A DNA stretch of 63,147 bases from Methylococcales bacterium (GCA_026399075.1 JAPLRR010000033.1:1-63147), one strand, 5' to 3'. Shown: positions 7,558 to 17,703, counted from the first letter of the stretch. Made by a program: numbers and translations. The notes: generated by a model from the sequence alone, not told the origin.

Positions 7558-8010
7558 TTATTGGGCTTTGCCAGGTGTCCGTAAGGTAAACGTCACCGGG
7601 CCGTTATTGACTAGTGCAACTTGCATATCCGCGCCAAACTCACCGAATTGGACATTGGCAAAAGTCGCGGTGGCGTAGTTTTGCAGATAGCTAAACAGTT
7701 GCTTGCCATATTCCGGCGGCGCGGCTGAAATAAAACTGGGGCGATTGCCTTTTCGGGTGTCGGCGGCCAGCGTAAATTGGGGCACCAATAACAAACCACC
7801 GTTAATATCACGCAAGCTGAGGTTCATGCGGTCTTGGTCGTCGGCAAAAATTCGGAAGGAAAGGATACGATCTAACAAGCGTTCCGCTTCTTTTGGGGTG
7901 TCTTCTTTTTCTACCGCCACCAGCGCCAATATACCGGTGTCAATTTTACCGATAAGCTGATGGTTGACGGTCACCGATGCGCTAGTGACCCGCTGGATGA
8001 TAGTGATCAT
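7558..8010 (-). CDS. dtd: D-aminoacyl-tRNA deacylase
   Basis: A 150-residue protein, the normal DTD length. It removes D-amino acids (and glycine from tRNA-Ala) mischarged on tRNA. The two active-site motifs are present: LLVPQFTLAAD (the SQxxL element, with Pro in place of Ser) and NNGPVTF (the cross-subunit Gly-cisPro motif). Residues 1-15 (MITIIQRVTSASVTV) match the family start, so ATG 8010 is secure. The gene lies 41 bp downstream of the ParA gene on the same strand and may be cotranscribed. Confidence 0.95.
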   Translation of the reverse strand: MITIIQRVTSASVTVNHQLIGKIDTGILALVAVEKEDTPKEAERLLDRILSFRIFADDQDRMNLSLRDINGGLLLVPQFTLAADTRKGNRPSFISAAPPEYGKQLFSYLQNYATATFANVQFGEFGADMQVALVNNGPVTFTLRTPGKAQ

Positions 8011-8051
8011 GGTTTAAACCTTTGCTGGCACAAGATAATGTGGCGTGAAAA

Positions 8052-8798
8052 TCAGGTGTCAATACGCATCATTAGCTCCTGCCATAAAGACTGGTAAGCC
8101 TGCATGGAGACGCTTTTTTTGCTAAAACCACCCAAAGGCATACGCTCCAAGCCCATGCGCTCTATGTCACTGGCATAAGGGATGGCGGTCTTTAATATGC
8201 CGGGGTGGCTGTTAACCAAAGCTTCCATCATTTCCACGTGCATTTTTTTGCGGCGGTCTGCCATCGAAAAAAACGGTATCAATTCCAGATTATGGAGCTT
8301 GTGGTCTTCGATGAATTTTTCCAGTTGTTCCAGTGTCCTTAATGACAGCGTAGTCGGGATAATGGGGGACAGTAAAATATCCGCCGCTTCAAAAACGGCC
8401 TCAGAGAGTAAGGAAATGTTGGGCGGACAATCCAAGAAAATAAAATCGTATTCCTCCACTAAGGGGGCCAGCAATTTTTTTAGCTGTAAAGTCGGCTTTT
8501 TTTTGGTTTCCAGCACCAAATCCAGATTCCTGAACGAGAAATCAGACGGCAACAAATCCAAGTTCTCGAAGTCAGAGCCTTTAATTAGCCCGTCCAGCTC
8601 GCGTTTTCCGGCGATTAAATCTTTGCTGCCACCTTTTACCTTGGGCTTGATGCGAAAATAATAGCTGCTGGCGCCTTGTGGGTCCAAATCCCAAACCAGT
8701 GTGCGAAAGCCATTAAAAGCCGAAATAAATGCCAGATTGACTGCGCTTGAGGTTTTGCCCACACCGCCTTTAATGCTGTATAAAGCCACTATTTTCAT
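8052..8798 (-). CDS. Orphan ParA-family ATPase
   Basis: A 248-residue deviant Walker ATPase with KGGVGKTSSAVNLA at residues 10-23 (signature lysine 10, P-loop lysine 15), a Walker A' stretch (VWDLDPQGASS) and a Walker B-like FIFLDCPP. This family positions DNA, chemoreceptor arrays or other cargo on the nucleoid or membrane. No parB, chemotaxis or carboxysome gene is nearby, so the cargo is unknown. ATG 8798 follows GGAGG (minus strand). Confidence 0.85.
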   Translation of the reverse strand: MKIVALYSIKGGVGKTSSAVNLAFISAFNGFRTLVWDLDPQGASSYYFRIKPKVKGGSKDLIAGKRELDGLIKGSDFENLDLLPSDFSFRNLDLVLETKKKPTLQLKKLLAPLVEEYDFIFLDCPPNISLLSEAVFEAADILLSPIIPTTLSLRTLEQLEKFIEDHKLHNLELIPFFSMADRRKKMHVEMMEALVNSHPGILKTAIPYASDIERMGLERMPLGGFSKKSVSMQAYQSLWQELMMRIDT

Positions 8799-9000
8799 TG
8801 TACCTCCAGAGTTAATGGGCGAGTTTAAAGCAAAGTTAATTGTAACATCACATTATTACCAAGATTTAAGGCAATTGTATGAAATTAAGTTCTTTATGAA
8901 CCCGTTGTGCTAATAGTTTATAATCACACTCTTTTTTAAAGATTTCATCGAATCGCGCTTTCTGGTGCGTTATCGGTAAACATTGGTTAAATATCCTCCC

Positions 9001-10099
9001 ATGCAAGAAATAAACCCAATCAAAAACAAAATTGCCGACCTTAGAAGCCGTGGTGATTCCCTTAGGGGGTATCTTTGACTTTGACACCAAAAGCGAACGT
9101 CTGGTCGAAGTCTTGCGCGAATTGGAAAACCCCAAAATCTGGGATAACCCCGAACAAGCCCAAGCTTTAGGCAAAGAACGCGGGCAACTGGAAACCATCG
9201 TCAACACCATTACCGATTTGGAGCGTGGTTTGGCGGATGCCGAAGAATTGCTGTTGATGGCCATCGAAGAAGATGATGATGAAACTGTAGATACCGTCGT
9301 TGATGACTTGGCGCATTTTGAAAAGCGCGTGGCCGATTTGGAATTTAGGCGCATGTTCTCCGGCGAAATGGATGCCAATAATGCCTTTTTAGATATCCAG
9401 TCCGGTTCAGGTGGCACCGAAGCCCAAGATTGGGCATCGATTATCGAACGCATGTTCTTACGTTGGGGCGAGCGCAAAGGCTTTAAGACCGAACTGATTG
9501 AAGAATCCCAAGGTGATGTCGCGGGCATCAAAAGCGCGACCATTAAGTTTGAAGGCGATTACGCGTTTGGTTGGCTGCGCACCGAAACTGGCGTACACCG
9601 TTTGGTCAGAAAATCGCCGTTCGATTCCGGCAACCGCCGCCACACCTCGTTTGCCTCGGTGTTTGTCTCGCCCGAAATTGATGATGACATCGACATCGAC
9701 ATTAATCCCGCCGACGTGCGCGTGGATGTCTACCGCGCCAGTGGTGCGGGTGGTCAGCACATCAATAAAACCGAATCCGCCGTGCGCATGACGCACAACC
9801 CCACAGGCATCGTCGTGCAATGCCAAAGCGACCGTTCGCAACACAAAAACCGCGACACCGCGATGAAGCAACTCAAAGCCAAACTGTACGAGCTGGAAAT
9901 GCGCAAACGCAGCGAAACCGCCCAAGCCCTGGAAGACACCAAGTCTGACATCGGCTGGGGCAGCCAAATCCGCTCTTATGTGCTGGACCAATCGCGCATA
10001 AAAGACTTGCGTACGGGCGTGGAAACAGGCAACACCCAAGCGGTACTAGATGGCGATTTGGATCAGTTTATTGAAGCAAGCTTGAAGAGTGGTTTGTAA
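9001..10099 (+). CDS. prfB: Peptide chain release factor 2, with programmed +1 frameshift
   Basis: Release factor RF2, which ends translation at UGA and UAA. The gene starts at ATG 9001 and reads 25 codons to an in-frame TGA at 9076-9078. Just before it is AGGGGGT-ATC-TTTGAC: a Shine-Dalgarno-like stretch, the slippery CTT codon and TGA-C, as in E. coli prfB. A +1 shift at CTT (9073-9075) continues in frame from GAC 9077 to the stop at 10099 and gives 365 residues, the E. coli length. With this numbering the UGA-reading SPF motif is at 205-207 and the GGQ catalytic motif at 250-252, the same positions as in E. coli. Low RF2 slows UGA reading and raises shifting, so the gene controls itself. 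Calling the gene from a start at 9032 loses the true N terminus. Confidence 0.97.
9064..9079 (+). promoter_or_regulatory. prfB programmed frameshift site
   Basis: AGGGGGTATCTTTGAC. The internal Shine-Dalgarno-like AGGGGG lies three bases before CTT-TGA-C. The stop codon is codon 26, as in E. coli. Frame counting shows zero-frame reading from 9001 ends here and that the +1 frame is open to 10099. Confidence 0.95.
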
Positions 10100-10134
10100 A
10101 CTTTTGACCACAGAAGGCTTCATAAAACAGGAAA

Positions 10135-10350
10135 ATGAGAGGGGCGCTTTACAACGCTATCGGCTTTGATGGTGACAGGGATGAAGTCATCAGAAAATAT
10201 CACCATGATTTTGAGCGGGGCTATCTAAAAAGCACTAAAGAACAATTATTAAGCTTGCGTGGCAAAACCTTAGTCTGTCATTGCAAACCAGCGGCTTGTC
10301 ATGGCGATATTTTAGCCGATTACCTAAACTCACTCGATGATGGTAAGTAA
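10135..10350 (+). pseudogene. N-terminally truncated DUF4326 remnant
   Basis: A 71-residue frame whose C-terminal half, LRGKTLVCHCKPAACHGDIL, is the conserved Cys/His core of DUF4326. The family normally begins with a segment such as IGRPSxWGNP ahead of the part seen here; that segment is missing and is not visible upstream in any frame. The reading frame begins only 36 bp after the prfB stop and may be translated, but it looks like a truncated leftover. The function of DUF4326 is not established. Confidence 0.6.
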
Positions 10351-10417
10351 TAACGGAAACTTATAACCCTCTACCCTCACAACCAAAAAACTTTGCTGTT
10401 AAAACTCAGGAATAGTC

Positions 10418-10678
10418 ATGACCACAACCGTAGTTCATATTCGTGTAGACGAAGAAATAAAAAAACAAGCCGCAGAAACGCTTGCTACGCTAGGGCTTTC
10501 TGTACCTGATGCCGTGCGGATGATGTTGGCGCGAGTTGTCGCTGAAAAAACCTTACCGTTTGATGCTCGGATACCTAATGCAGAAACAGCAGCCGCTCTG
10601 GAGGCATGCCGACGCGGCGATGTTGTACGTTTTAATAGTGTTGAAGACCTGATGGCTGATCTTAATGCGGACGATTGA
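10418..10678 (+). CDS. RelB/DinJ family antitoxin
   Basis: An 86-residue antitoxin. Residues 1-45 fit a ribbon-helix-helix DNA-binding fold (VVHIRVDEEIKKQAAETLAT, then LGLSVPDAVRMML), as in DinJ. The C-terminal third should wrap the toxin. The stop overlaps the start of the YafQ-like gene by 14 bp, so the two are translationally coupled. The pair probably represses its own promoter in the 10351-10417 gap. Confidence 0.9.
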   Translation: MTTTVVHIRVDEEIKKQAAETLATLGLSVPDAVRMMLARVVAEKTLPFDARIPNAETAAALEACRRGDVVRFNSVEDLMADLNADD

Positions 10679-10946
10679 ACGCCAAGCAGCGTTTCGACGA
10701 GACTTTAAACGGGAAAAGCTGTCAGGACGCTATAAAAATTTCGACCAAATAATCATCGATATTTTGACCTTGCTAGCCACGGACTCGCCTTTGCCGGAAC
10801 GCAATAGCGATCACCCGTTATTGGGTAACTGGGTGGGATTTCGTGAATGTCATATTAAACCCGATTTATTACTCATCTATGAAAAGCCGGATTCCGATAC
10901 GCTGGTGTTGGCAAGGCTAGGCTCGCATAGCGAGTTATTTGGATGA
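10665..10946 (+). CDS. YafQ family mRNA interferase toxin
   Basis: A 93-residue RelE-superfamily toxin. The residues known to matter in E. coli YafQ are all present at nearly the same positions: His50, His63, Asp67 and His88 (87 in YafQ), with the family ending LGSHSELFG. YafQ cuts mRNA in the ribosome, mainly at AAA codons. The catalytic set suggests an active toxin. The module sits between prfB and lysS, which form one operon in E. coli. Confidence 0.92.
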   Translation: MRTIERQAAFRRDFKREKLSGRYKNFDQIIIDILTLLATDSPLPERNSDHPLLGNWVGFRECHIKPDLLLIYEKPDSDTLVLARLGSHSELFG

Positions 10947-10980
10947 ACATTTTAATTTTATAACCTTTTAACCAAATCCC

Positions 10981-12480
10981 ATGTCAGACATCCAACAAGA
11001 CGAACAAGAACAAATCAAACAACGCCGCAGCAAACTGAATGAACTGCGGGAAAATGGCGGTATTGCCTTCCCTACCGATTTTCGCCGCAATGTGGTTGCG
11101 GGTGAATTATTGGCTGAATATGGCGAGAAATCCAAAGAAGAGCTGGAAGCCGAGCCGATACGCGTGAAACTGGCGGGACGGATGATGACGCGGCGGGTGA
11201 TGGGCAAAGCCAGTTTTGCGCATATCCAAGATATGTCCGGCAAAATCCAGTTGTATGTGACACGCGACACCTTGCCCGAAGGCTTTTATAACGAACAGTT
11301 TAAAAAATGGGACATCGGCGACATTATTGGTGCCGAAGGCGTGTTGTTCATCACCCAAACCGGGGAACTGAGCGTGAAGGTGGATGACATCCGCTTATTG
11401 ACCAAAGCCTTGCGCCCGTTGCCGGAAAAATTTCATGGCATTGCCGATCAAGAAATCAAATACCGCCAACGCTATTTGGATTTGATTATGAGCGAGCAAT
11501 CGCGCAATACGTTTTTGATCCGCTCTAAAATTGTCGCTTATATCCGCCAGTTTTTAACCGACCGCCAATTTTTGGAGGTGGAAACGCCGATGATGCAGGT
11601 CATCCCGGGCGGGGCGACGGCGCGGCCTTTTACCACGCACCACAATGCTTTGGATATGGATATGTTTTTGCGCATTGCGCCGGAATTGTATTTAAAACGT
11701 TTGGTGGTCGGCGGTTTTGAGCGGGTATTTGAGATTAACCGCAATTTCAGGAACGAAGGGCTGTCAACCCGCCATAACCCCGAATTCACGATGCTGGAGT
11801 TTTACCAAGCTTACGCCGAATATGGCGACCTGATGGATTTGACTGAAGCCATGTTGCGCGGCATTGCCGTGGAAGTGTTAGGGCAAACCGAGGTGACTTA
11901 TCAAGGCGAGTTATACGATTTTGGCAAACCGTTTGCGCGCATGACAGTCGTGGAATCGATTTTGCATTTTAACCCCGAACTGACGGCAGCCGATTTGGCG
12001 ACGCGTGAGGCGGCGGTTAAAGTTGCCGAAAAGCTGCGTATTCCCGTTAAAGACGGTTACGGCTTGGGCAAGGTGCAAATTGAGATTTTTGAAAAAACTG
12101 TGGAAAGCCGTTTGATGAACCCGACGTTTATCACCGCCTATCCGGTGGAAGTGTCACCGCTGGCACGGCGCAATGATGACGATCCGCACGTCACCGACCG
12201 TTTTGAGTTTTTTGTTGGCGGACGGGAGATTGCCAACGGTTTTACTGAGTTGAATGATGCCGAAGACCAAGCTGCGCGTTTTCAGCAACAAGTCGCGGAA
12301 AAAGACGCGGGAGATGACGAGGCGATGCACTTTGACGCCGATTATATTGTTGCCTTGGAACACGGGATGCCGCCTACCGCAGGGGAAGGCATCGGCATAG
12401 ACCGTTTGGTGATGTTGTTTACTGATGCGCCTTCTATCCGTGATGTGCTGTTGTTTCCGCACATGCGCCCTAGAAGCTAA
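10981..12480 (+). CDS. lysS: Lysine-tRNA ligase (class II)
   Basis: A 499-residue class II lysyl-tRNA synthetase. It has an N-terminal OB-fold anticodon-binding domain (about residues 60-160) and the catalytic motifs: motif 1 around [10 protein letters not shown], motif 2 [18 protein letters not shown], and motif 3 [13 protein letters not shown] near the C terminus. It charges tRNA-Lys. In E. coli prfB and lysS are adjacent and cotranscribed; here about 880 bp holding a DUF4326 remnant and a toxin-antitoxin pair separate them. Start ATG 10981 fits the family length. Confidence 0.97.
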   Translation: MSDIQQDEQEQIKQRRSKLNELRENGGIAFPTDFRRNVVAGELLAEYGEKSKEELEAEPIRVKLAGRMMTRRVMGKASFAHIQDMSGKIQLYVTRDTLPEGFYNEQFKKWDIGDIIGAEGVLFITQTGELSVKVDDIRLLTKALRPLPEKFHGIADQEIKYRQRYLDLIMSEQSRNTFLIRSKIVAYIRQFLTDRQFLEVETPMMQVIPGGATARPFTTHHNALDMDMFLRIAPELYLKRLVVGGFERVFEINRNFRNEGLSTRHNPEFTMLEFYQAYAEYGDLMDLTEAMLRGIAVEVLGQTEVTYQGELYDFGKPFARMTVVESILHFNPELTAADLATREAAVKVAEKLRIPVKDGYGLGKVQIEIFEKTVESRLMNPTFITAYPVEVSPLARRNDDDPHVTDRFEFFVGGREIANGFTELNDAEDQAARFQQQVAEKDAGDDEAMHFDADYIVALEHGMPPTAGEGIGIDRLVMLFTDAPSIRDVLLFPHMRPRS

Positions 12481-12489
12481 CGGTAGCTA

Positions 12490-12524
12490 TTTTAAAACCT
12501 TACAGGTTTGCTTAGCCTGTAAGG
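12490..12524 (-). terminator. Terminator between convergent lysS and gloB
   Basis: CCTTACAGG (12498-12506) and CCTGTAAGG (12516-12524) form a nine-pair stem with a nine-base loop. Read on the minus strand it is followed by TTTTAAAATAG, so it should end the gloB transcript. It may also slow lysS transcription from the other side. Confidence 0.7.
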
Positions 12525-12528
12525 CCGA

Positions 12529-13299
12529 TTACTGAAAAAATGTGTCTTTACGTTTACGCAATTCGGCAAATACAGTGACAGGATCTTGCTGTAGTTGATT
12601 TAGGCTGGTTTGTACGCTTACTTGGTCTACCCGCAAAAACGGGTTGGTAGCCCGCTCTTCGGCAATCGTAGACGGGACGGTCGGCAAGTTTTGTTTGCGC
12701 AGTTGTTTGATGCGCTGCATTTTTTCTTTGAGCTGCTGATTATCGGGTTCAATCCGTTGCGCAAACAACCCATTGGCTTGGCTATATTCATGTGTGCAAT
12801 AGACGAGTGTATCGTCAGGCAAATCGCTAAGTTTTTGCAAAGATGTCCACATTTGTTCTGCCGTACCTTCAAACAAGCGTCCACAGCCCATCACAAACAA
12901 GGTATCGCCACAAAACAGCAAGCCATCGTCGCCAAAATAGTAGGCGATATGCCCTAGCGTATGGCCTGGAATAGCCATGACCGTTGCGGTGTGCGCACCT
13001 AAAGCAAGAGTTTCGTGGTCACTGATCGCCCTATCTACCCCGGGTATTTTATGTTGCTCTGCGCTTGGGGCGATAATTTGGCAGCCAGTTTTTTGTTTTA
13101 ACAGCAAATTGCCATTGGTATGATCCCAGTGATGATGGGTGTTCAAAACATAAGTCAATTGCCAGCCATTTTCTGCCAACACGTCCAGCACGGGTTGTGC
13201 TTCGGCGGGATCCACGGCGGCAGTTTGTTTTGAAACGGGGTCGTGGATTAGGTAAATATAGTTGTCTTCTAGGACGGGGATGATTTTGATGGTTAGCAT
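12529..13299 (-). CDS. gloB: Hydroxyacylglutathione hydrolase (glyoxalase II)
   Basis: A 256-residue metallo-beta-lactamase-fold enzyme. The zinc motif HHHWDH is at residues 55-60, with later ligands in PGHTLGHI and FCGDTLF. The C-terminal alpha-helical domain carries the glutathione-site stretch EERATNPFLR. It hydrolyses S-lactoylglutathione in methylglyoxal detoxification. The frame is open up to 13410, but MLTIKIIPVLEDNYIYL is the family start, so ATG 13297-13299 was chosen. Confidence 0.95.
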   Translation of the reverse strand: MLTIKIIPVLEDNYIYLIHDPVSKQTAAVDPAEAQPVLDVLAENGWQLTYVLNTHHHWDHTNGNLLLKQKTGCQIIAPSAEQHKIPGVDRAISDHETLALGAHTATVMAIPGHTLGHIAYYFGDDGLLFCGDTLFVMGCGRLFEGTAEQMWTSLQKLSDLPDDTLVYCTHEYSQANGLFAQRIEPDNQQLKEKMQRIKQLRKQNLPTVPSTIAEERATNPFLRVDQVSVQTSLNQLQQDPVTVFAELRKRKDTFFQ

Positions 13300-13387
13300 A
13301 GACTTTTGGTAACGGTGAAAACGCAGTTTGGGTATTGGTAAAACACTGACCCATACTAAAAAGGATAGCGTACCAATTTCTGCCCAG

Positions 13388-13816
13388 TTAATCGGGATAA
13401 AACCCCTCATCTAAAAACTGGGCGAGTGTCCAAGGGCAGTATTCAGGAAATACGGTTTTACTAATGTTGGTTTCGCGGGCGGCTTGAATGACCGCCAACC
13501 GATAAGCTTTGATTACCAGCTCATCGAGCCTAGCCTTTAAACCGGGATTTTCACTCAAGGTTTCTGTAAATTGTAACCGTTGCTCATCAATGGACAGCTG
13601 CCAACTTCTGCCCCGTCTTATCGCCTGGTATTTCCACTTCAACAAATGCAATAACAGAACGGTCAAGCGGCTTTCAAGTTCGCGTTTTTCACTTCTGCCC
13701 ATCGTTTCGACTTCCTCAATCAAATTGTTTACATCCAGCTCAGCAAAACGGCCTTGCTTTAACAAAGCCGCTTGTTCTTGAGTCCAGCTGTAAAAATCTT
13801 GCTCGTAGCCTGTCAT
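13388..13816 (-). CDS. DUF29 domain protein
   Basis: A 142-residue helical protein of the DUF29 family, recognised by the opening YEQDFYSWTQEQAALLK and the core LIEEVETMGRSEKRELESRL followed by LLKWKYQ. DUF29 proteins are common in cyanobacteria and gammaproteobacteria and have no assigned function. A GGAGG six bases before ATG 13816 decides the start over ATG 13828, which overlaps that GGAGG. Confidence 0.85.
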   Translation of the reverse strand: MTGYEQDFYSWTQEQAALLKQGRFAELDVNNLIEEVETMGRSEKRELESRLTVLLLHLLKWKYQAIRRGRSWQLSIDEQRLQFTETLSENPGLKARLDELVIKAYRLAVIQAARETNISKTVFPEYCPWTLAQFLDEGFYPD

Positions 13817-13863
13817 TGAAACCTCCATAAACGCCGCAACGCTTACTGGCTTTTACTTAACCA

Positions 13864-14991
13864 TTATTTTACCAAACTCAACAACACCCCAGCCGCTACC
13901 GCAGAACCGATAACCCCCGCCACATTAGGGCCCATTGCGTGCATCAGCAAAAAATTATGCGGGTTGCTTTCCAGCCCCAATTTGTTGGCAACGCGCGCAG
14001 CCATGGGTACGGCAGAAACCCCGGCCGCACCGATGAGGGGGTTGATGGGCGTGTCGCTAAATTTGTTCATGACTTTTGCCATAAGCACACCCGAAGCGGT
14101 GCCGATGGCAAACGCGATGGCGCCTAAAGCCAGAATGCCTAAAGTTTCCAGCTGTAAGAAAGCGTGGGCGCTGAGTTTTGAGCCGACTGACAAGCCTAGA
14201 AAAATCGTGACTATATTAATCAGTTCATTTTGCGCCGTTTGGCTTAACCGTTCCACCACACCGCACGCGTTCATCAAATTGCCCAAAGCAAACATGCCGA
14301 TTAAAGGCGTTGCGGATGGCAGCAATAAAATCGACAACAGCAAAAGCATCAACGGAAACACGATTTTCTCTGTTTTGCTGACCGCACGCATTTGCTGCAT
14401 CTCTATTTTGCGTTCATCTTCGGTGGTCAGTGCGCGCATGATAGGCGGCTGGATGAGCGGGACTAAAGCCATGTAAGAATACGCCGCCACCGCAATTGCA
14501 CCCAATAAATCAGGCGCCAGTTTGGACGCGACATAAATTGCAGTAGGGCCGTCGGCACCGCCAATAATGCCAATAGCTGCGGCATCTTTTAAAGTAAACT
14601 CCAAGCCCGGCACGGCATTTAGTGCCAATGCCCCCAACAGGGAGGCAAATATGCCAAATTGTGCCGCCGCCCCTAACAACAAGGTTTTGGGGTTGGCAAG
14701 CATGGGGCCAAAATCGGTCATTGCACCTACACCCATAAAAATCAGCAAGGGGAAGATGCCTAACTTAATGCCGAAGTAGAGGTAATAGAGCAGCCCGCCT
14801 TCTTCGGCAATGCCTGCAACCGGTATATTGCTGAGAATAGCACCAAAACCAATCGGCAGCAGTAACAAGGGCTCAAAGCCTTTTTTGATCGCCAGATACA
14901 GCAACAAAAAGCCCACCAGCATCATAAATGCTTGCCCAGGGGTGAAGTTGTATAGCCCCGTACTATGCCAAAGTGACAGTAGATTTTCCAT
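13864..14991 (-). CDS. oadB: Oxaloacetate decarboxylase beta subunit (sodium pump)
   Basis: A 375-residue membrane protein with about nine to eleven transmembrane segments. It matches the beta subunit of sodium-translocating biotin decarboxylases ([11 protein letters not shown], then the C-terminal [19 protein letters not shown]). It takes the carboxyl group from carboxybiotin, releases CO2 and exports Na+. It lies 26 bp after oadA in the order oadG-oadA-oadB. Length and motif set are normal. Confidence 0.95.
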   Translation of the reverse strand: MENLLSLWHSTGLYNFTPGQAFMMLVGFLLLYLAIKKGFEPLLLLPIGFGAILSNIPVAGIAEEGGLLYYLYFGIKLGIFPLLIFMGVGAMTDFGPMLANPKTLLLGAAAQFGIFASLLGALALNAVPGLEFTLKDAAAIGIIGGADGPTAIYVASKLAPDLLGAIAVAAYSYMALVPLIQPPIMRALTTEDERKIEMQQMRAVSKTEKIVFPLMLLLLSILLLPSATPLIGMFALGNLMNACGVVERLSQTAQNELINIVTIFLGLSVGSKLSAHAFLQLETLGILALGAIAFAIGTASGVLMAKVMNKFSDTPINPLIGAAGVSAVPMAARVANKLGLESNPHNFLLMHAMGPNVAGVIGSAVAAGVLLSLVK

Positions 14992-15017
14992 AATTGTCCC
15001 TTAGATTAGTTGCCTGG

Positions 15018-16811
15018 TTACAAAGAAATTAACGCGTTACCGCCTGCGACTGCACCGCCTTCTTTGATGTGTACGGCGGTGACAGTGCCTGCAAATTTAG
15101 AGCGTACTTCGGTTTCCATTTTCATTGCTTCCATAATGACTACGGCTTCACCTTCTGCGACTGTGCTGCCAACTTCAACCAAGATTTTCAGGATATTACC
15201 CGCCATCGGTGCGTAAACCACCGCGCCTGTGCTGGCTGCGGGCGCAACCAAGCTGGCTTCGGAAATGATTGGCTGGATTGCCAACGGCGCACCCGCAGGG
15301 CCTACGGTGACATTAAAGTTCCTGCCATCGACATTTACCGAGTAAGTTTCCGTACTGGCTTTAACAGGCGAAGATGCGGGTGTTGGTTCAGCAGTTGCTG
15401 CCGCAAAGGCTTTGGCATCGGGTGCGGCTTCAAAGGCCGCAGGGTTGCCCCGGTTAGCCAAAAACTTCCAGCCGACTTGGGCAAACATGCCATTAATTAA
15501 GGCATCTTCTTCAATATTAGCCAGTTTGACATTTTCGGCATGGGCTTTTTCTTGCACTTCAGCAATTAACTTGTCCATTTCTGGGCCGATTAAGTCGGCT
15601 GGGCGGCAGGTAATCGGGGCTTTACCGTCTAATACACGTTCTTGCAATGCGGGGTTGACGGGGGCTGGCGTTGCGCCATATTCGCCTTTTAACACGCCTG
15701 CGGTTTCTTTGGTGATGGTTTTGTAGCGCTCACCATTGAGAACGTTCATCACCGCTTGGGTACCAACAATTTGCGAGGTCGGTGTCACTAAGGGTATAAA
15801 GCCTAAATCTTCACGTACACGCGGAATTTCGCGCATCACTTCATCAAATTTGTCCGCCGCACCTTGTTCGCGTAACTGGCTTTCCATGTTGGTCAGCATT
15901 CCGCCTGGCACTTGGGAAATTAAGATGCGTCCGTCCACGCCTTTCAGGCTGCCTTCAAACTGGGCGTATTTTTTGCGGATGCCCCGAAAATAATGGGCGA
16001 TCTCTTCCAATTTGACCAAATCCAAACCGGTTGCACGATCCGAGGCTTCTAGGCTGGCAACGATGGTTTCCGTTGCGCTATGTCCGTAAGTCATGCTCAT
16101 CGACGAAATGGCCGTATCGACGTTATCGACACCCGCTTCGGCGGCTTTGATAAGGCTGGCAACGCTTAAGCCGGTAGTGGCATGGCTATGCAAATGGATG
16201 GGGATTTTGGTGCTTTTTTTCAGGCGGCTGACCAGCTCGAAGGCTTCATAAGGTTTTAACAAACCTGCCATATCCTTAATACAAATGGAGTGCGCTCCCA
16301 TGTCCTCAATTTGCTTACCCAAATCCACCCAAACGTCTAGGGTATGGACAGGGCTTGTGGTGTATGAAATAGTGCCTTGGGCATGGGCGTTGGTGTTTAG
16401 CACGGCTTTGACGGCATGTTCGATATTGCGCATGTCGTTCATGGCGTCAAAAATACGGAATACATCAATACCGTTGACTGCACAACGCTCGACAAACTTA
16501 TCGACCACGTCGTCGGCATAATGCCGATAACCCAAAATATTTTGCCCGCGCAACAACATTTGCTGTGGTGTTTTGGGCATGGCGGCTTTAAGCTGGCGCA
16601 AACGCTCCCACGGGTCTTCGCCTAAATAACGGATGCACGCATCAAAGGTTGCGCCGCCCCATGATTCAATAGCCCAATAACCAATTTGATCAAGTTTTTC
16701 ACAAATCGGCAGCATATCTTCTATGCGTAAACGAGTGGCTAAGATGGATTGATGAGCGTCACGCAAGACGACTTCAGTAATGCCTAAAGGCTTTTTTTTA
16801 TCTTTGGCCAT
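15018..16811 (-). CDS. oadA: Oxaloacetate decarboxylase alpha subunit
   Basis: A 597-residue biotin protein. Residues about 5-270 are the carboxyltransferase barrel ([12 protein letters not shown] near the start; metal-binding [10 protein letters not shown]). A conserved PYC_OADA region follows, then a Pro/Ala linker (about 445-465). The C-terminal biotinyl domain carries EAMKMETEV with Lys564 as the biotin site. The enzyme moves CO2 from oxaloacetate to biotin. In an aerobic methanotroph the complex could adjust oxaloacetate/pyruvate balance or build a sodium gradient; that is inference. Confidence 0.95.
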   Translation of the reverse strand: MAKDKKKPLGITEVVLRDAHQSILATRLRIEDMLPICEKLDQIGYWAIESWGGATFDACIRYLGEDPWERLRQLKAAMPKTPQQMLLRGQNILGYRHYADDVVDKFVERCAVNGIDVFRIFDAMNDMRNIEHAVKAVLNTNAHAQGTISYTTSPVHTLDVWVDLGKQIEDMGAHSICIKDMAGLLKPYEAFELVSRLKKSTKIPIHLHSHATTGLSVASLIKAAEAGVDNVDTAISSMSMTYGHSATETIVASLEASDRATGLDLVKLEEIAHYFRGIRKKYAQFEGSLKGVDGRILISQVPGGMLTNMESQLREQGAADKFDEVMREIPRVREDLGFIPLVTPTSQIVGTQAVMNVLNGERYKTITKETAGVLKGEYGATPAPVNPALQERVLDGKAPITCRPADLIGPEMDKLIAEVQEKAHAENVKLANIEEDALINGMFAQVGWKFLANRGNPAAFEAAPDAKAFAAATAEPTPASSPVKASTETYSVNVDGRNFNVTVGPAGAPLAIQPIISEASLVAPAASTGAVVYAPMAGNILKILVEVGSTVAEGEAVVIMEAMKMETEVRSKFAGTVTAVHIKEGGAVAGGNALISL

Positions 16812-16916
16812 TCTTAAAATTTCTCCAAAAACCTTGATGGGTTTTTTAAACAGTGGCTTTTTGAGCCGTTGGTGAACATTAAATAAAATTAATAGGCGTT
16901 AACGCGAAGTGTATAT

Positions 16917-17159
16917 TTAACTTTTATATTTGCTACGGTGTTGATGTACAGCGGCGGTTATGGCAGCTATCACGCTTTTATCGATGCCGTTTGCCGCTTT
17001 AGGGGTAGCAGCCACTTCCGGCATCGGCACATCAGGAAAAAACCGCAGCACCAATGCTGACATGGAATTAATTGCCACTACCAGCATAGCCAAAAACAAA
17101 AACACGATGCCCATGCCGGCAAACATCAATTCTATACCGCTACCCATCATTTCTGCCAT
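16917..17159 (-). CDS. oadG: Oxaloacetate decarboxylase gamma subunit
   Basis: An 80-residue protein with one N-terminal membrane helix (about residues 6-32, MFAGMGIVFLFLAMLVVAI) and a polar tail. This is the normal OadG layout: a small subunit that anchors the complex and binds Zn2+ with its tail. The frame runs to 17246, but the extra 29 residues are not OadG-like and ATG 17157-17159 gives the family length. It is the first gene of the oadGAB operon, 105 bp before oadA. Confidence 0.85.
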   Translation of the reverse strand: MAEMMGSGIELMFAGMGIVFLFLAMLVVAINSMSALVLRFFPDVPMPEVAATPKAANGIDKSVIAAITAAVHQHRSKYKS

Positions 17160-17703
17160 ATCATCCAACCTTAGGTTAAATCTCTTGAAGCTATTGAAAA
17201 TACTGAATCCTTGGTACATTATCCATAAAACTTGATGCCTAAACAAACGAAAGATGAGTGCTAGCCTTGGTTTTTAGCGTAAATTCACTATGGTGTCCCC
17301 GCATGGCTAGTGTTTTTGGAAGCCATAAATAAGGGGGAATGCTTGGAAAAGTTAGAATCGGGTGAGTTGAGCTGGGTTAAAATAAAATAAAGGCAAGACT
17401 CTACAAATGGTTGTCAGTTAGAATATCTAGTTTATTTAAACCCTAATGCCAAAAGTTTGGTTGATCAACTGGGCATGTGGTTACATACGCTATGCAATAC
17501 GGGAAGTCATTTTAACGTCCGGACAGTTTTAACATTCGGTAGTTTTAGCACTCCTAAAATTAAGGTGGGTAATACCCGTTAGGTGCACCTTATCATGTAA
17601 AAATATTTATTGCCACAAGTCTAGAAATAGCCAGATATCAAACAATAACGCTTTAACACATAGGCAACTGCTAGTTTGTTGCTGATAACAGAGAAGGTAT
17701 TTT
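17160..17703. other. 544-bp divergent intergenic region
   Basis: This region must hold the promoter of the oad operon (leftward) and of the 131-residue protein (rightward). I see no coding sequence. At 17561-17591 a nested palindrome is visible: AAGGTG with CACCTT around GGGTAATACCC. That is a possible small structured element or operator. Confidence 0.4.

Noticed and set aside
16917..17246. Longer OadG of 109 residues
   Set aside because: The extra 29 residues are not hydrophobic or OadG-like, and the start at 17159 gives the normal length.
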